A DNA stretch of 46,513 bases from Algiphilus sp. (GTDB taxonomy: Bacteria; Pseudomonadota; Gammaproteobacteria; Nevskiales; Nevskiaceae). Position numbers and translations under genes: made by a program. Location: positions 1 through 46,513 of the forward strand of contig NZ_JAGLEJ010000011.1 of NCBI RefSeq assembly GCF_023145115.1, given 5' to 3'. A model generated the notes under the pieces. The model saw nothing but the letters and a program-made list of their open reading frames with translations. It had not been told where the DNA came from and did not search any database. Position 1 is the stretch's first letter. Each line of letters opens with the position of its first letter. Below, piece after piece: positions 17,622-25,546 of the stretch.

Positions 17622-19304
17622 TCAGTCGGTGAGCGGATTGCCGCGGTCGATGATGCCGGCCACGTCGATGCCGCGCGGCAGGCATCCGTAGTTGTGCTCG
17701 CCGCGCGGATCGAGGCGCGACGCGATGAAGGCATCGGCGACATTGTGATTGCCCGCGCGCACCAGGAGCGCTGCCTGCATGCACAGGCTCATCCGTTCGG
17801 TGAGCGCCCGCGCCCGGTAGTCCATGGCGTCGCGATCGGCGAGCTCGCTCTTGAGACGGTCCACGGCGGTGTCGAGCACGGTGTGCGCGCCACGCGCCTG
17901 TTCGAGCTCGTCCATCCAGACCGCGACGGCGTCCGGCGACTTGACCATCGCGCGCAGCAGGTCGAGCGCCTGCACGTTGCCGGAGCCCTCCCAGATCGCG
18001 TTGATGGGCGCGTCGCGGTAGAGCCGCGCCATGATGAAGTCGTCCATCACCCCGTTGCCGCCGATGCACTCCATGGCTTCGTAGGCGTGATTGGGGTTGC
18101 GCTTGCAGACCCAGTACTTGCCGGTGGGGAGACCCAGGCGCAGCAGGAGCTTCTCGCGCTCCTCGTCCTGGTGATCCAGCGCGCGCCCCATGCGCATGGT
18201 GAGCGCGAGCGCACCTTCGACCTCGAGCTGCAGGTCGGCCAGCACGTTGGCCATCGCCGGCTGGTCGATGAGCCGCTTGCCGAAGGCCGTGCGATGGGCG
18301 CAATGGTGGATGGCCTGGGCGGTGGCCTGACGCATGCTGGCGGTGGAACCCACCATGCAGTCGTAGCGCGTCATCGCCACCATCTCGATGATGGTGGGGA
18401 CGCCGCGGCCTTCCTCGCCCAGCATCCAGCCGAAGGCGCCGCGCAGTTCGATCTCCGACGATGCATTCGATACATTGCCGGCCTTGTTCTTGAGGCGCTG
18501 CACCTGCAGGGCGTTCCGCGTGCCGTCCGGCCGCCAGCGCGGCACCAGAAAGCAGGAGAGCCCGCCCTCGCTCTGCGCGAGCATGAGGAAGCCATCGCAC
18601 ATCGGGGCCGAGGTGAACCACTTGTGGCCAACCAGCTCGTAGCCCGCGCCGGCACCGGTGTCGCCGCCCACCGGCCAGGCACGGGTGGTGTTGGCGCGCA
18701 CATCCGACCCGCCCTGCTTCTCGGTCATGCCCATGCCGATGGTCAGGGCGCGCTTCTCGGTGTGCGGGATGTCGCGCGGGTCGTAGTCGGCGTTCAGGAT
18801 GCCCGGCAGCCAGTGCTCGGCAACGGAAGGGGTAGTGCGGATGGCCGGGACGCAGGCGAAGGTCATGGTCACCGGGCAGTGATGGCCGGCGTCCATCTGG
18901 TAGTGCATGTACTGCAGCGCCGAGCGCACGACGTGCGCGCCCGGCCTGGGGTCCGCCCACGGCGCGCTGTGGATGCCGGCGCGCAGCGAATGGGCCATCA
19001 GGCGGTGATAGTCCTCGTGATAGAGCACCTGATCGATGCGGTGGCCCTGGCGGTCGAAGGCGTGCAGCTCCGGCTTGTATGCGTTGGCGCGGTAGCCCCA
19101 CGCGATGACTTCCTCGCTGCCGGTGCGGGCGCCGTCCGCGCGCAGCGCATCGAGCCCCCATTCGCCGCCCTCGCGCCGGACGGCCTCGACCAGTGCGGTA
19201 TCGCCCTGGAACACGTTGTAGTCCTGCAGGGGCGGCGTCTGGTTGCTGACCTCGTGGGTGGCGGCGAGGACGTCGGGCTGCAGTGCGGTCTGGGGCTTGT
19301 TCAT
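17622..19304 (-). CDS. aidB: AidB-type acyl-CoA dehydrogenase
   Basis: A 560-residue flavoprotein of the AidB branch of acyl-CoA dehydrogenases. It shows the AidB-specific N-terminal domain (NQTPPLQDYNVFQGDTALVEA), the FAD region CPVTMTFACVPAIR, the signature IGMGMTEKQGGSDVRANTTR, then YELVGHKWFTSAPM and GGLSCFLVPRW. The C-terminal segment is AYEAMECIGGNGVMDDF and NAIWEGSGNVQALDLLR. Length is slightly above E. coli AidB (about 541). E. coli AidB is induced in the adaptive response to alkylation, binds DNA and has weak isovaleryl-CoA dehydrogenase activity. Here the setting with crotonases and a PaaX-type repressor points to acyl-CoA metabolism instead. It is divergent from the crotonase operon over about 100 bases. 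Confidence 0.88.
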   Translation of the reverse strand: MNKPQTALQPDVLAATHEVSNQTPPLQDYNVFQGDTALVEAVRREGGEWGLDALRADGARTGSEEVIAWGYRANAYKPELHAFDRQGHRIDQVLYHEDYHRLMAHSLRAGIHSAPWADPRPGAHVVRSALQYMHYQMDAGHHCPVTMTFACVPAIRTTPSVAEHWLPGILNADYDPRDIPHTEKRALTIGMGMTEKQGGSDVRANTTRAWPVGGDTGAGAGYELVGHKWFTSAPMCDGFLMLAQSEGGLSCFLVPRWRPDGTRNALQVQRLKNKAGNVSNASSEIELRGAFGWMLGEEGRGVPTIIEMVAMTRYDCMVGSTASMRQATAQAIHHCAHRTAFGKRLIDQPAMANVLADLQLEVEGALALTMRMGRALDHQDEEREKLLLRLGLPTGKYWVCKRNPNHAYEAMECIGGNGVMDDFIMARLYRDAPINAIWEGSGNVQALDLLRAMVKSPDAVAVWMDELEQARGAHTVLDTAVDRLKSELADRDAMDYRARALTERMSLCMQAALLVRAGNHNVADAFIASRLDPRGEHNYGCLPRGIDVAGIIDRGNPLTD

Positions 19305-19330
19305 GGCTGCGGGTTCGTGCGTGGACCTGC

Positions 19331-19380
19331 ACTTAAATTACATAGTAATACACAACACGTCAATCAATGTAATATTCTGC
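19331..19380. promoter_or_regulatory. AT-rich divergent promoter/operator between aidB and the crotonase operon
   Basis: This AT-rich island in a GC-rich window contains the palindrome ATTACATAGTAAT (19337-19349). A related ATGTAAT at 19367-19373 forms a wider inverted pair with ATTACAT at 19337. On the minus strand TTGACG (19363-19358) is followed after 17 bases by TAATTT (19340-19335), a plausible aidB promoter whose spacer and -10 are covered by the palindrome. On the plus strand TAATAT (19370-19375) is a possible -10 for the crotonase operon. The PaaX-like regulator encoded in the cluster is the obvious candidate to bind here, but that is inference. Confidence 0.5.
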
Positions 19381-19405
19381 GTATTCAGTCCCGCTTGGAG
19401 CCGTC

Positions 19406-20194
19406 ATGCCTGAAGCCGAGACCGTCCGCGTGGCGCGCGAAGCGCCCGTGTTCATCGTCACCATCGATGCGCCGGAGCGCCGCAATGCCGTCGATGGTCC
19501 CACTGCCGCCGCCCTTGCCTCGGCCTTCCGGGCCTTCGAGGCCGACGATGCGCTGCATGTGGCGATCCTCACCGGGGCCGGCGGCAACTTCTGCGCGGGC
19601 GCCGATCTCAAGGCCTTCGCGGAGGGCGGGGGGCGCGGCAGCCGCGTCGCCGCCGACGGTGACGGACCGATGGGGCCGAGTCGCATGTCCCTTTCCAAGC
19701 CCGTGATCGCGGCGGTATCGGGCTATTGCGTGGCCGGTGGCCTCGAGCTGGCCTGCTGGTGCGACATGCGCGTCGCCGACGAGACCGCCGTGTTCGGCGT
19801 GTTCTGCCGACGGTTCGGGGTGCCGCTGATCGACGGCGGGACCGTGCGCCTGCCGCGGCTCGTGGGCATGAGCCATGCCATGGACATGATCCTGACCGGG
19901 CGGGCGGTCGCGGCCGACGAGGCCGCGGCGATGGGGCTGGCCAACCGCGTCGTCCCCGCGGGCGGAGCGCTGGATGCCGCGCGCTCGCTCGCCGGGCAGA
20001 TCGCGGCATTCCCGCAGCAGTGCATGCGCGGCGACCGGCGGAGCGCCTACGCGCAGTGGGGGCTGTCGGAGGGCGAGGCCATGGCCTACGAGTTCGCGCA
20101 GGGCAAGGCGACCTTCGCCTCCGGCGAGACCCTGTCGGGCGCCGGGCGATTCTCCGCGGGCGCGGGCCGGCACGGCGACTTCGGCGAGCACTGA
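19406..20194 (+). CDS. Crotonase-fold protein (enoyl-CoA hydratase family), altered active site
   Basis: A 262-residue crotonase. The oxyanion-hole loop is GGNFCAGADLKAF near residues 59-71 and the second is GYCVAGGLELACWCD at 106-120. Compared with rat enoyl-CoA hydratase, the first catalytic glutamate is kept (Glu114), but the second falls on Cys134 in VFCRRFGVPLIDGGT. It therefore need not be a classical hydratase. An isomerase, hydrolase or other crotonase reaction is possible. It starts about 100 bases from the divergent aidB gene and is followed 15 bases later by a second crotonase, so it leads an operon. Typical family length. Confidence 0.85.
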   Translation: MPEAETVRVAREAPVFIVTIDAPERRNAVDGPTAAALASAFRAFEADDALHVAILTGAGGNFCAGADLKAFAEGGGRGSRVAADGDGPMGPSRMSLSKPVIAAVSGYCVAGGLELACWCDMRVADETAVFGVFCRRFGVPLIDGGTVRLPRLVGMSHAMDMILTGRAVAADEAAAMGLANRVVPAGGALDAARSLAGQIAAFPQQCMRGDRRSAYAQWGLSEGEAMAYEFAQGKATFASGETLSGAGRFSAGAGRHGDFGEH

Positions 20195-20209
20195 CCGGGA
20201 GCGGCGGAT

Positions 20210-21124
20210 ATGGATGCACTCAGCACGATGACCTACCGGCGCGATGGCCGCATCGCGCGCATCACCCTCGACCGTCCCGAGCGCGGAAACGGGATCACCA
20301 TGGACATGCCGCGCGAGCTGGCCACCTGCGTCGAGCGCGCCAACCTCGATCGCGGCGTGCACGTCATCGCGCTGTCCGGCAGCGGCAGCGGATTCTGCGG
20401 CGGCTACGACCTGGTGGATTCGGCCGAGCAGGTGCGCATCGGCGAGGCCGGTGACGCGCGTCCCGCGGGCTCCGTACTCGACCCCGACGTGCAGATGCGC
20501 AATCACGAACCCGGGGCGGCGTGGGATCCGACCGTCGATCACGCCATGATGAGTCGCAACGTGAAGGGCTTCATGAGCCTCTTCCACAGCGAGAAGCCGG
20601 TGGTGTGCAAGGTGCACGGCTTCTGCGTCGCGGGCGGCACCGACATGGCGCTGTGCTCGGATCTCCTGGTGATCGCGGATGACGCCAAGATCGGCTACCC
20701 GCCGGCGCGCGTATGGGGCGCGCCCACGACCGCGATGTGGTTTCACCGCCTCGGACTGGAGAAGGCGAAGCGCCTGCTGTTCACCGGTGACTGCCTGTCG
20801 GGCAGGGAGGCGGTCGAGTGGGGGCTGGCCATCGAGTCGGCGCCGGCCGACGCGCTCGACGAGCGCTTCGAGAACCTGCTGGGGCGCATCGCGCGCATGC
20901 CGGTGAATCAGCTGGTCATGATGAAGATGCTGCTCAATCAATCGGTGATGCAGCAGGGGCTGCACACCACCCAGATGCTGGGCACCTTCTTCGACGGTGT
21001 TACCCGCCATACGCCGGAGGGATACGCCTTCCAGCAGCGCGCGGCCGAGGCCGGATTCAAGCAGGCGGTGCGCGAACGCGACGAGCCCTTCGGCGACTTC
21101 GGGATGTCCACGCACAAGGGCTGA
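20210..21124 (+). CDS. Second crotonase-fold protein, canonical catalytic residues replaced
   Basis: A 304-residue crotonase-family protein with an insertion of about 40 residues after the first oxyanion loop (GSGFCGGYDLVD, about 60-70). The second loop reads GFCVAGGTDMALCSD. At the two catalytic positions it has Asp145 in place of Glu and Pro165 (in IGYPPARVWGAPTTAMW) in place of Glu. The fold and CoA binding should be intact, but ordinary enoyl-CoA hydration is doubtful. It lies 15 bases after the first crotonase on the same strand and is not a recent duplicate of it, since the two differ in length and active site. Substrate unknown. Confidence 0.83.
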   Translation: MDALSTMTYRRDGRIARITLDRPERGNGITMDMPRELATCVERANLDRGVHVIALSGSGSGFCGGYDLVDSAEQVRIGEAGDARPAGSVLDPDVQMRNHEPGAAWDPTVDHAMMSRNVKGFMSLFHSEKPVVCKVHGFCVAGGTDMALCSDLLVIADDAKIGYPPARVWGAPTTAMWFHRLGLEKAKRLLFTGDCLSGREAVEWGLAIESAPADALDERFENLLGRIARMPVNQLVMMKMLLNQSVMQQGLHTTQMLGTFFDGVTRHTPEGYAFQQRAAEAGFKQAVRERDEPFGDFGMSTHKG

Positions 21125-21283
21125 GCGCGCCGCGGGTAGGTCGCGCGGGTAGTGAAAGGCGGGGGCGGCTGTGCTACATCAAGCGCAGCGCGGTGGCCAG
21201 TGGTCATCGCGGAATGTCCCGGCGTCGCGCGAGTCGGCGCGGGACGACACAACGATTCCACGTGCGATTCCAGGGAGACCGCC

Positions 21284-22237
21284 ATGACGAAGACCGTCAC
21301 CGTGTTCGCTGCATCCGGCACCGCCGGCCAGGCCTGTGTCAACGCCTTCATCGACCATCCGGACTTCGAAGTCCAGGTGCTCAAGCGCAAGCCCGGCCAG
21401 CAGGAGAAGTCCTCTTCCGGGATCCTGCTCGAGAAGGATGCCAAGCAGCGGATCCTCGATGACTGGGCCGGCCGGGGCGTGAAGGTGCTGGAGGCCGACG
21501 TCACCGATCATGCCGATCTCATCCCGGCGCTCACGGGGACCGACTATCTCGTCTCCTGCGTGCCGATCTTCGCGACCGAATCGCAGTACCCGCTGATCCA
21601 CGCGGCCGCCGAGGCGGGGGTGGAGCGCTTCGTGCCATCCGAGTTCGGCTACATCTACGAATGGGAGCAGTTCTGGCCGTCGCCGCACGCGCATCGTTCC
21701 ATGGCGCGACAGAAGGCGTTCATCCGGCGGGTGATCCAGCTCGCCGGCCTCGACTACACCATCATTCCGGCCGGTCTCTGGCCCGAGTACTACATGGTCG
21801 AGCCGGTGCTGGTTCACGGCGACGGCAACCGCAAGGTCTCCTGGTCGTGCGGCAGGGATGTCGGGCGCATCATTCCGCACGTGCTGGCGCACCCGGCGTC
21901 GCGCAACGCTGTGTGCCCGGTCGCGGCCACTGCCTACCTGACCTGGAACGAACTGCTCGCCGAGCGCGAGAAGCATCTCGGCCGACCGGTGGAGCGGACC
22001 TACATGAACGCCGCCCAGTGGCGCGAAGCGCACGACAATGCCGAGCCCGGCTTCATCCGCGACGTCCTGCTGGCCATCGGCCTCGCCGGTGCCGAATGCC
22101 CGGAGGGCATGCCGCTGTGGGCCAACTGGAACGCCATGCACCTTCCCGACTTCAAGGGCACGCCGCTGGAGCAGGCATTCGCCGAGATCATCGAGCCGTC
22201 CACTGCGCACCTCACCGGGATGTTCGCGGAAGCCTGA
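21284..22237 (+). CDS. NmrA-like NAD(P)-binding reductase
   Basis: A 317-residue atypical short-chain dehydrogenase of the NmrA/isoflavone-reductase type. The N-terminal Rossmann motif is VFAASGTAGQACVNAF (GxxGxxA/G type, residues 8-23). Later come VKVLEADVTD and the family-typical VERFVPSEFGYIYEWEQF, then YTIIPAGLWPEYYM. The ATG at 21284 follows GGGAG. Such proteins either reduce small molecules with NADPH or act as redox sensors. It follows the second crotonase by 159 bases on the same strand and may be part of the same operon or have its own promoter. A strong terminator lies 33 bases after the stop. Confidence 0.8.
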   Translation: MTKTVTVFAASGTAGQACVNAFIDHPDFEVQVLKRKPGQQEKSSSGILLEKDAKQRILDDWAGRGVKVLEADVTDHADLIPALTGTDYLVSCVPIFATESQYPLIHAAAEAGVERFVPSEFGYIYEWEQFWPSPHAHRSMARQKAFIRRVIQLAGLDYTIIPAGLWPEYYMVEPVLVHGDGNRKVSWSCGRDVGRIIPHVLAHPASRNAVCPVAATAYLTWNELLAEREKHLGRPVERTYMNAAQWREAHDNAEPGFIRDVLLAIGLAGAECPEGMPLWANWNAMHLPDFKGTPLEQAFAEIIEPSTAHLTGMFAEA

Positions 22238-22270
22238 TCGCGCACCGCACGGTGGCGAAGGTGGAACGAA

Positions 22271-22296
22271 GAAAGGGCGGCCGAGGCCGCCCTTTC
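22271..22296. terminator. 12-bp perfect hairpin, bidirectional terminator
   Basis: GAAAGGGCGGCC (22271-22282) pairs exactly with 22285-22296. It has a T-rich end on both strands, ending the NmrA-like gene on the plus strand and the tmRNA gene on the minus strand. Confidence 0.85.
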
Positions 22297-22325
22297 CCGT
22301 GCGTGGCGCACGCTGCGCTGCAAAC

Positions 22326-22692
22326 TGGTGGAGGCGGCGGGAATCGAACCCGCGTCCGATGATGCTCCACCCTCGGCTCTACATGCTTAGTCCGGATTCG
22401 GGTTTTCGACGCCTGCAGATCTACCGGACGGGAGATGACGCTGGCGCTTAGTCCCGCTTGGGTTTAGCGATGGATTGGCCGGGACGGGCCGTCATCACGA
22501 GCCGGTTGTAGTCGACGCCCCGTTTCCACCAGAACCGGCGCCAGTGGATGGGGCGCTCACCGGGTTTTAGGCGGCGAGGGCGTAGTTGTCGTCGTTCGCA
22601 ACTAAGCTTGGTTGCCACAGGTTTTACGAGGGAGGTGACACCTCGGCATGCACCTCGGGCTTCACGATCACCGTCGAACCCAGATCGCCCCC
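22326..22692 (-). ncRNA. ssrA: Transfer-messenger RNA (tmRNA)
   Basis: A 367-base one-piece tmRNA. On the minus strand the 5' end GGGGGCGATCTGG pairs (7 bp, one G-U) with CGCCTCC before the encoded ACCA at the 3' end, and the T arm GGGTTCGATTCCCG-type sequence is present. The tag reading frame at 22599-22567 begins GCG AAC GAC and encodes ANDDNYALAA followed by TAA. This is the tag I recall for Pseudomonas-type gammaproteobacteria. tmRNA frees ribosomes stalled on broken messages and marks the product for proteolysis. It lies next to smpB, its protein partner, on the same strand. Confidence 0.97.
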
Positions 22693-22705
22693 AGGTGAGA
22701 GTTAG

Positions 22706-22711
22706 ATTATC
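22706..22711 (-). promoter_or_regulatory. Likely -10 of the tmRNA promoter
   Basis: GATAAT on the minus strand, 13 bases before the mature tmRNA 5' end. A weak TTCGCG could be the -35 about 16 bases further upstream. Confidence 0.5.
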
Positions 22712-22741
22712 AGACGGCCCGGAAGTTCGCGAAGGTGGCGG

Positions 22742-23218
22742 TCAGCCGTGCTTGAGGATGCGGGCCTTCTGGCGCTGCCAGTCGCGTTCCTTCACGTCGG
22801 CACGCTTGTCGTGCTGCTTCTTGCCCTTGGCCAGCCCGATCTCGAGCTTGGCGCGACCCCGCGTCCAGTGGATGTCGAGCGGCACCAGCGTGTACCCGGC
22901 GCGCTCCACCTTGCCGATCAGGCGGGCGAGCTCGCGACTCTGCAGGAGCAGCTTGCGGGTGCGCCGGGCGTCGGGGCGGATGTGCGTCGATGCCGACTGC
23001 AGCGGCGTGATGTGGCCGCCGAGCAGATAGGCTTCGCCGTTCCTGATGGTGACGTAGGCCTCGGTGATCTGGGCGCGGCCCTCGCGCAGCGCCTTCACCT
23101 CCCAGCCCTCGAGCACGAGCCCGGCCTCGAAGCGATCTTCGATAGAGTATTCGAAACGCGCACGGCGGTTGACCGCGATCTGCCGCGGGGCGGTCTGCTT
23201 GGACGAGGATTGGGCCAT
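22742..23218 (-). CDS. smpB: SsrA-binding protein SmpB
   Basis: A 158-residue RNA-binding protein that brings tmRNA to stalled ribosomes. The sequence shows NRRARFEYSIEDRFEAGLVLEGWEVKALREGR, DAYVTI-like EAYVTIRNGEAYLLGGHITP, the HIRPDARRTRKLLL block and the basic C-terminal tail GKKQHDKRADVKERDWQRQK that enters the mRNA channel. The ATG at 23218 fits the family; the open frame further upstream is not needed. It ends 49 bases before the tmRNA gene on the same strand. Confidence 0.97.
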   Translation of the reverse strand: MAQSSSKQTAPRQIAVNRRARFEYSIEDRFEAGLVLEGWEVKALREGRAQITEAYVTIRNGEAYLLGGHITPLQSASTHIRPDARRTRKLLLQSRELARLIGKVERAGYTLVPLDIHWTRGRAKLEIGLAKGKKQHDKRADVKERDWQRQKARILKHG

Positions 23219-23298
23219 GCGCGCATTATAAGGAGACCCATGCCGCTGTCTCGTCATCGATCGCGATCCGCTCCCTTCCCGCATCGGGGAGCACACTG

Positions 23299-24711
23299 AT
23301 GGTGCCTGCAAGTCCCGGCGGCTACTGGCGCCGCCCGGCCGGGTTCGTGTTCGCGGCCATCGCCGCGCTCGTCGGGGTGGGGGTGGTGCTGCGCCTGCCC
23401 ATGCTGGCGCAGGCGCATGGCGGTGCCGCCTTCCTCAGCGTCTACCTGTTCTGGATGGTGGCGGTGGCATGGCCGCTGCTGACGGCGGAGACGCTGTTCG
23501 GGCGGGTGATGCGGCAGGACCTTCCGGGGGCGCTCTACGACGACGTGCGGACACGCGGCTCGACGCGCGGCTGGCTGCTCATTGCCGGTCTGTTCCTGCT
23601 GGTGCCGTTGCTGGTGGTGAGCTACTACTCGGTGATCGCGGGGTGGAATGCCGCGTTCGCGGTGCGCGCCCTGGGCGGTGCCCTGGCCGGTGCTTCCGCC
23701 GACGGTCTCAGCACGCCGTTCCTGACGCTGGCCCAGGATGCCGAGCGCTCGATGGCGTGGCAGACGATCTTCGTTGTCGCGAGTTGCGTGCTGGTGGCGC
23801 GCGGCATCCGGGTGGGCATCGAACGCGGCGCCGCGCTGCTCCTGCTGGGCGGTGTCGTCCTGCTCTTCCTGCTGGGGATCCTGGTGATCCGCGACGGCGA
23901 TCCGGCACGGGTCACCGCGCTCTGGACGCGCTGGGACTGGGGAGCGCTGGGCTGGCGGGGCGTGCTGGAGGCGTTGCAGCAGGCGCTGTTCTCGGCCGGG
24001 CTGGGGCTGGGCATGATGGCGGCCTACGCGGGCTATCTGCCCGAGCGCGCCCGCCCGGCGCGGCTCACCGCGATGGTGCTGGTGGGCAGTACCGTCTTCG
24101 CGCTCATCGCGGGCAGTCTGCTGATGGGCCTGCTGGGCGACATGTCGTCGGCCGGCAACGGACAGATGGCGCTGCTGTTCGTCGCGCCCGTGGAGCTCGC
24201 CGTGCGGCTCGACGGCCGACTGACGCCGGGCGCGATCTATCTGCTGATGACCGCCCTGTCGGTGGCGTCGACCGTCGCGCTGCTCGAGCCCCTGGTGCAG
24301 TTCGTGATGGCGCGCAAGCGATGCACGCGGGTCTATGCCACGACGGTGATCGGCGTTGCCGTCTGGCTGCTCGGGCTGGTCACCGTGCTCACCTTCGGCA
24401 GTACCGTGCTGGGCGAGCTCGGCGGGCGCAGCCTGTTCGGCTGGTTGCAGTCGTTCAGCATCCGCCTCGGCGCGCCGCTGGCACTGCTTCTCATGGTGAT
24501 CTACGTGGGGCGCGTGTGGTCGCGTGTCGAGCTCGATGCCGCGCTGCACGGGCACAGCGAGCCGCGCGAGGGGCCCGACGCCCGTCCGACGCGGCGGGCG
24601 CTTCTGATGCGCTTTATGCTGGTGTACCCGACACGCATCGCCGCGATCCTGGCGCTGGTCTACGGCCTCGGGATCGCGGACTGGTTCATCGCCTTCTGGA
24701 GCGACACGTGA
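23299..24711 (+). CDS. NSS (neurotransmitter:sodium symporter)-family transporter, divergent
   Basis: A 470-residue inner-membrane protein with about 11-12 hydrophobic segments. The first membrane segment, GFVFAAIAALVGVGVVLRLPMLAQAHGGAAF, matches the NSS start (in LeuT, GNAVGLGNFLRFP followed by the NGGGAF loop). The helix-breaking glycines and the Arg-x-Pro are kept, but the LeuT residues Asn21 and Asn27 (a Na1 ligand) fall on Ala23 and Val29. Substrate, probably an amino acid, and ion coupling are therefore uncertain. The start has GGGAG 8 bases upstream. The stop overlaps the GTG start of ratB, so the two are coupled. In many gammaproteobacteria ratA occupies this place between smpB and ratB. 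Confidence 0.8.
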   Translation: MVPASPGGYWRRPAGFVFAAIAALVGVGVVLRLPMLAQAHGGAAFLSVYLFWMVAVAWPLLTAETLFGRVMRQDLPGALYDDVRTRGSTRGWLLIAGLFLLVPLLVVSYYSVIAGWNAAFAVRALGGALAGASADGLSTPFLTLAQDAERSMAWQTIFVVASCVLVARGIRVGIERGAALLLLGGVVLLFLLGILVIRDGDPARVTALWTRWDWGALGWRGVLEALQQALFSAGLGLGMMAAYAGYLPERARPARLTAMVLVGSTVFALIAGSLLMGLLGDMSSAGNGQMALLFVAPVELAVRLDGRLTPGAIYLLMTALSVASTVALLEPLVQFVMARKRCTRVYATTVIGVAVWLLGLVTVLTFGSTVLGELGGRSLFGWLQSFSIRLGAPLALLLMVIYVGRVWSRVELDAALHGHSEPREGPDARPTRRALLMRFMLVYPTRIAAILALVYGLGIADWFIAFWSDT

Positions 24712-25016
24712 GCGGCAATCTTCTGCGGGTGCAGGTGGCCTTCGCCTATGCCGACGAACAACTCGTGCTGTCCGTGGACGTGCCCGGTGGCAGCACGATG
24801 CGGGACGCGATCGAGCACTCGGGCATTATCGAGAAGCACCCGGAGATCGATCTCGACACCATGCGCATCGGCGTCTTCGGGAAGCTGCGCGAGCTGGACG
24901 CACCGGTGCAGGAGGGGGACCGTGTGGAGATCTACCGACCGCTCAAGGCCGATCCCAAGCAGGCCCGGCGCGAGCGGGCCGCCAGGAGTGCGAAGCGCGA
25001 CGCGGCGGCCGGATGA
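24708..25016 (+). CDS. ratB: RatB/RnfH family ubiquitin-like protein
   Basis: A 102-residue protein of the RnfH/RatB (UPF0125) family. LRVQVAFAYADEQLVLSVDVPGGSTMRDAIEHSGI and VGVFGK-like IGVFGKLRELDAPVQEGDRVEIYRPLKADPKQARRERA are typical, with a ThiS/ubiquitin-like fold ending in a basic tail. The start is GTG at 24708, overlapping the transporter stop in GTGA. The role is not well defined. RatB is usually encoded with RatA, which is absent here. Confidence 0.9.
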   Translation: MSGNLLRVQVAFAYADEQLVLSVDVPGGSTMRDAIEHSGIIEKHPEIDLDTMRIGVFGKLRELDAPVQEGDRVEIYRPLKADPKQARRERAARSAKRDAAAG

Positions 25017-25043
25017 CGCGGGGTCGCGTCCCCGGGAGCGGGT

Positions 25044-25508
25044 CTAGGGACCGCGATCCTGGGGGCCGGGGGTGACGATCTCCTCGGGGATGTCGCTGTC
25101 GGAATCCGGGACCGGACTCTGGCCGAGCGCCTCGATGTCCTTGCGCACCGACTCCGGCTCGGCGGCTTCCGCGGCCTGCTTGCTGGGCGGGACGATGCCC
25201 TCCGCGCTCACCAGCTCGTTGCCGTCGAAACGGAGGGTCACCAGACGCCGGGCGGTGCTGCCGCGCGGGCTGCGGTAGTAGCCCAGGTAGTCCCAGCGAT
25301 CGTCCGTGAACGGACTCGCGGCCAGCGGCGTGCCGAGCAGGAACTGCACCTGCTCGCGGGTCATGCCGATCTCAACCTGATCGAGTTTGCTCTGCTCGAG
25401 GACGTTGCCCTGACGGGTGGGCAGCTTGTAGACGATGTTGCAGCCACCGAGGCCGACGGCAACGATCAAACAGAGGGCGGCGCGCATGGGAAAACCGGGT
25501 CGCTTCAT
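25044..25508 (-). CDS. bamE: Outer-membrane assembly lipoprotein BamE
   Basis: A 154-residue lipoprotein with lipobox GLGGC (Cys23) followed by VYKLPTRQGNVLEQSKLDQVEIGMTREQVQFLLGTPL and DDRWDYLGYYRSPRGSTARRLVTLRFDGNELV. This is the SmpA/OmlA fold that binds BamD/BamA and stabilises the BAM complex. It is about 40 residues longer than E. coli BamE because of an acidic, disordered tail (SDIPEEIVTPG). It is divergent from fur over 38 bases, the usual gammaproteobacterial arrangement. Confidence 0.93.
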   Translation of the reverse strand: MKRPGFPMRAALCLIVAVGLGGCNIVYKLPTRQGNVLEQSKLDQVEIGMTREQVQFLLGTPLAASPFTDDRWDYLGYYRSPRGSTARRLVTLRFDGNELVSAEGIVPPSKQAAEAAEPESVRKDIEALGQSPVPDSDSDIPEEIVTPGPQDRGP

Positions 25509-25546
25509 AGCTTCATCTTAAGGCAAAAGCCTGCTACCTTGCGCGG

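Noticed and set aside
17605..19332. N-terminal extension of the PaaX-like frame through aidB
   Set aside because: The added residues are a shadow of aidB. The regulator alone has the normal family length from 17604.
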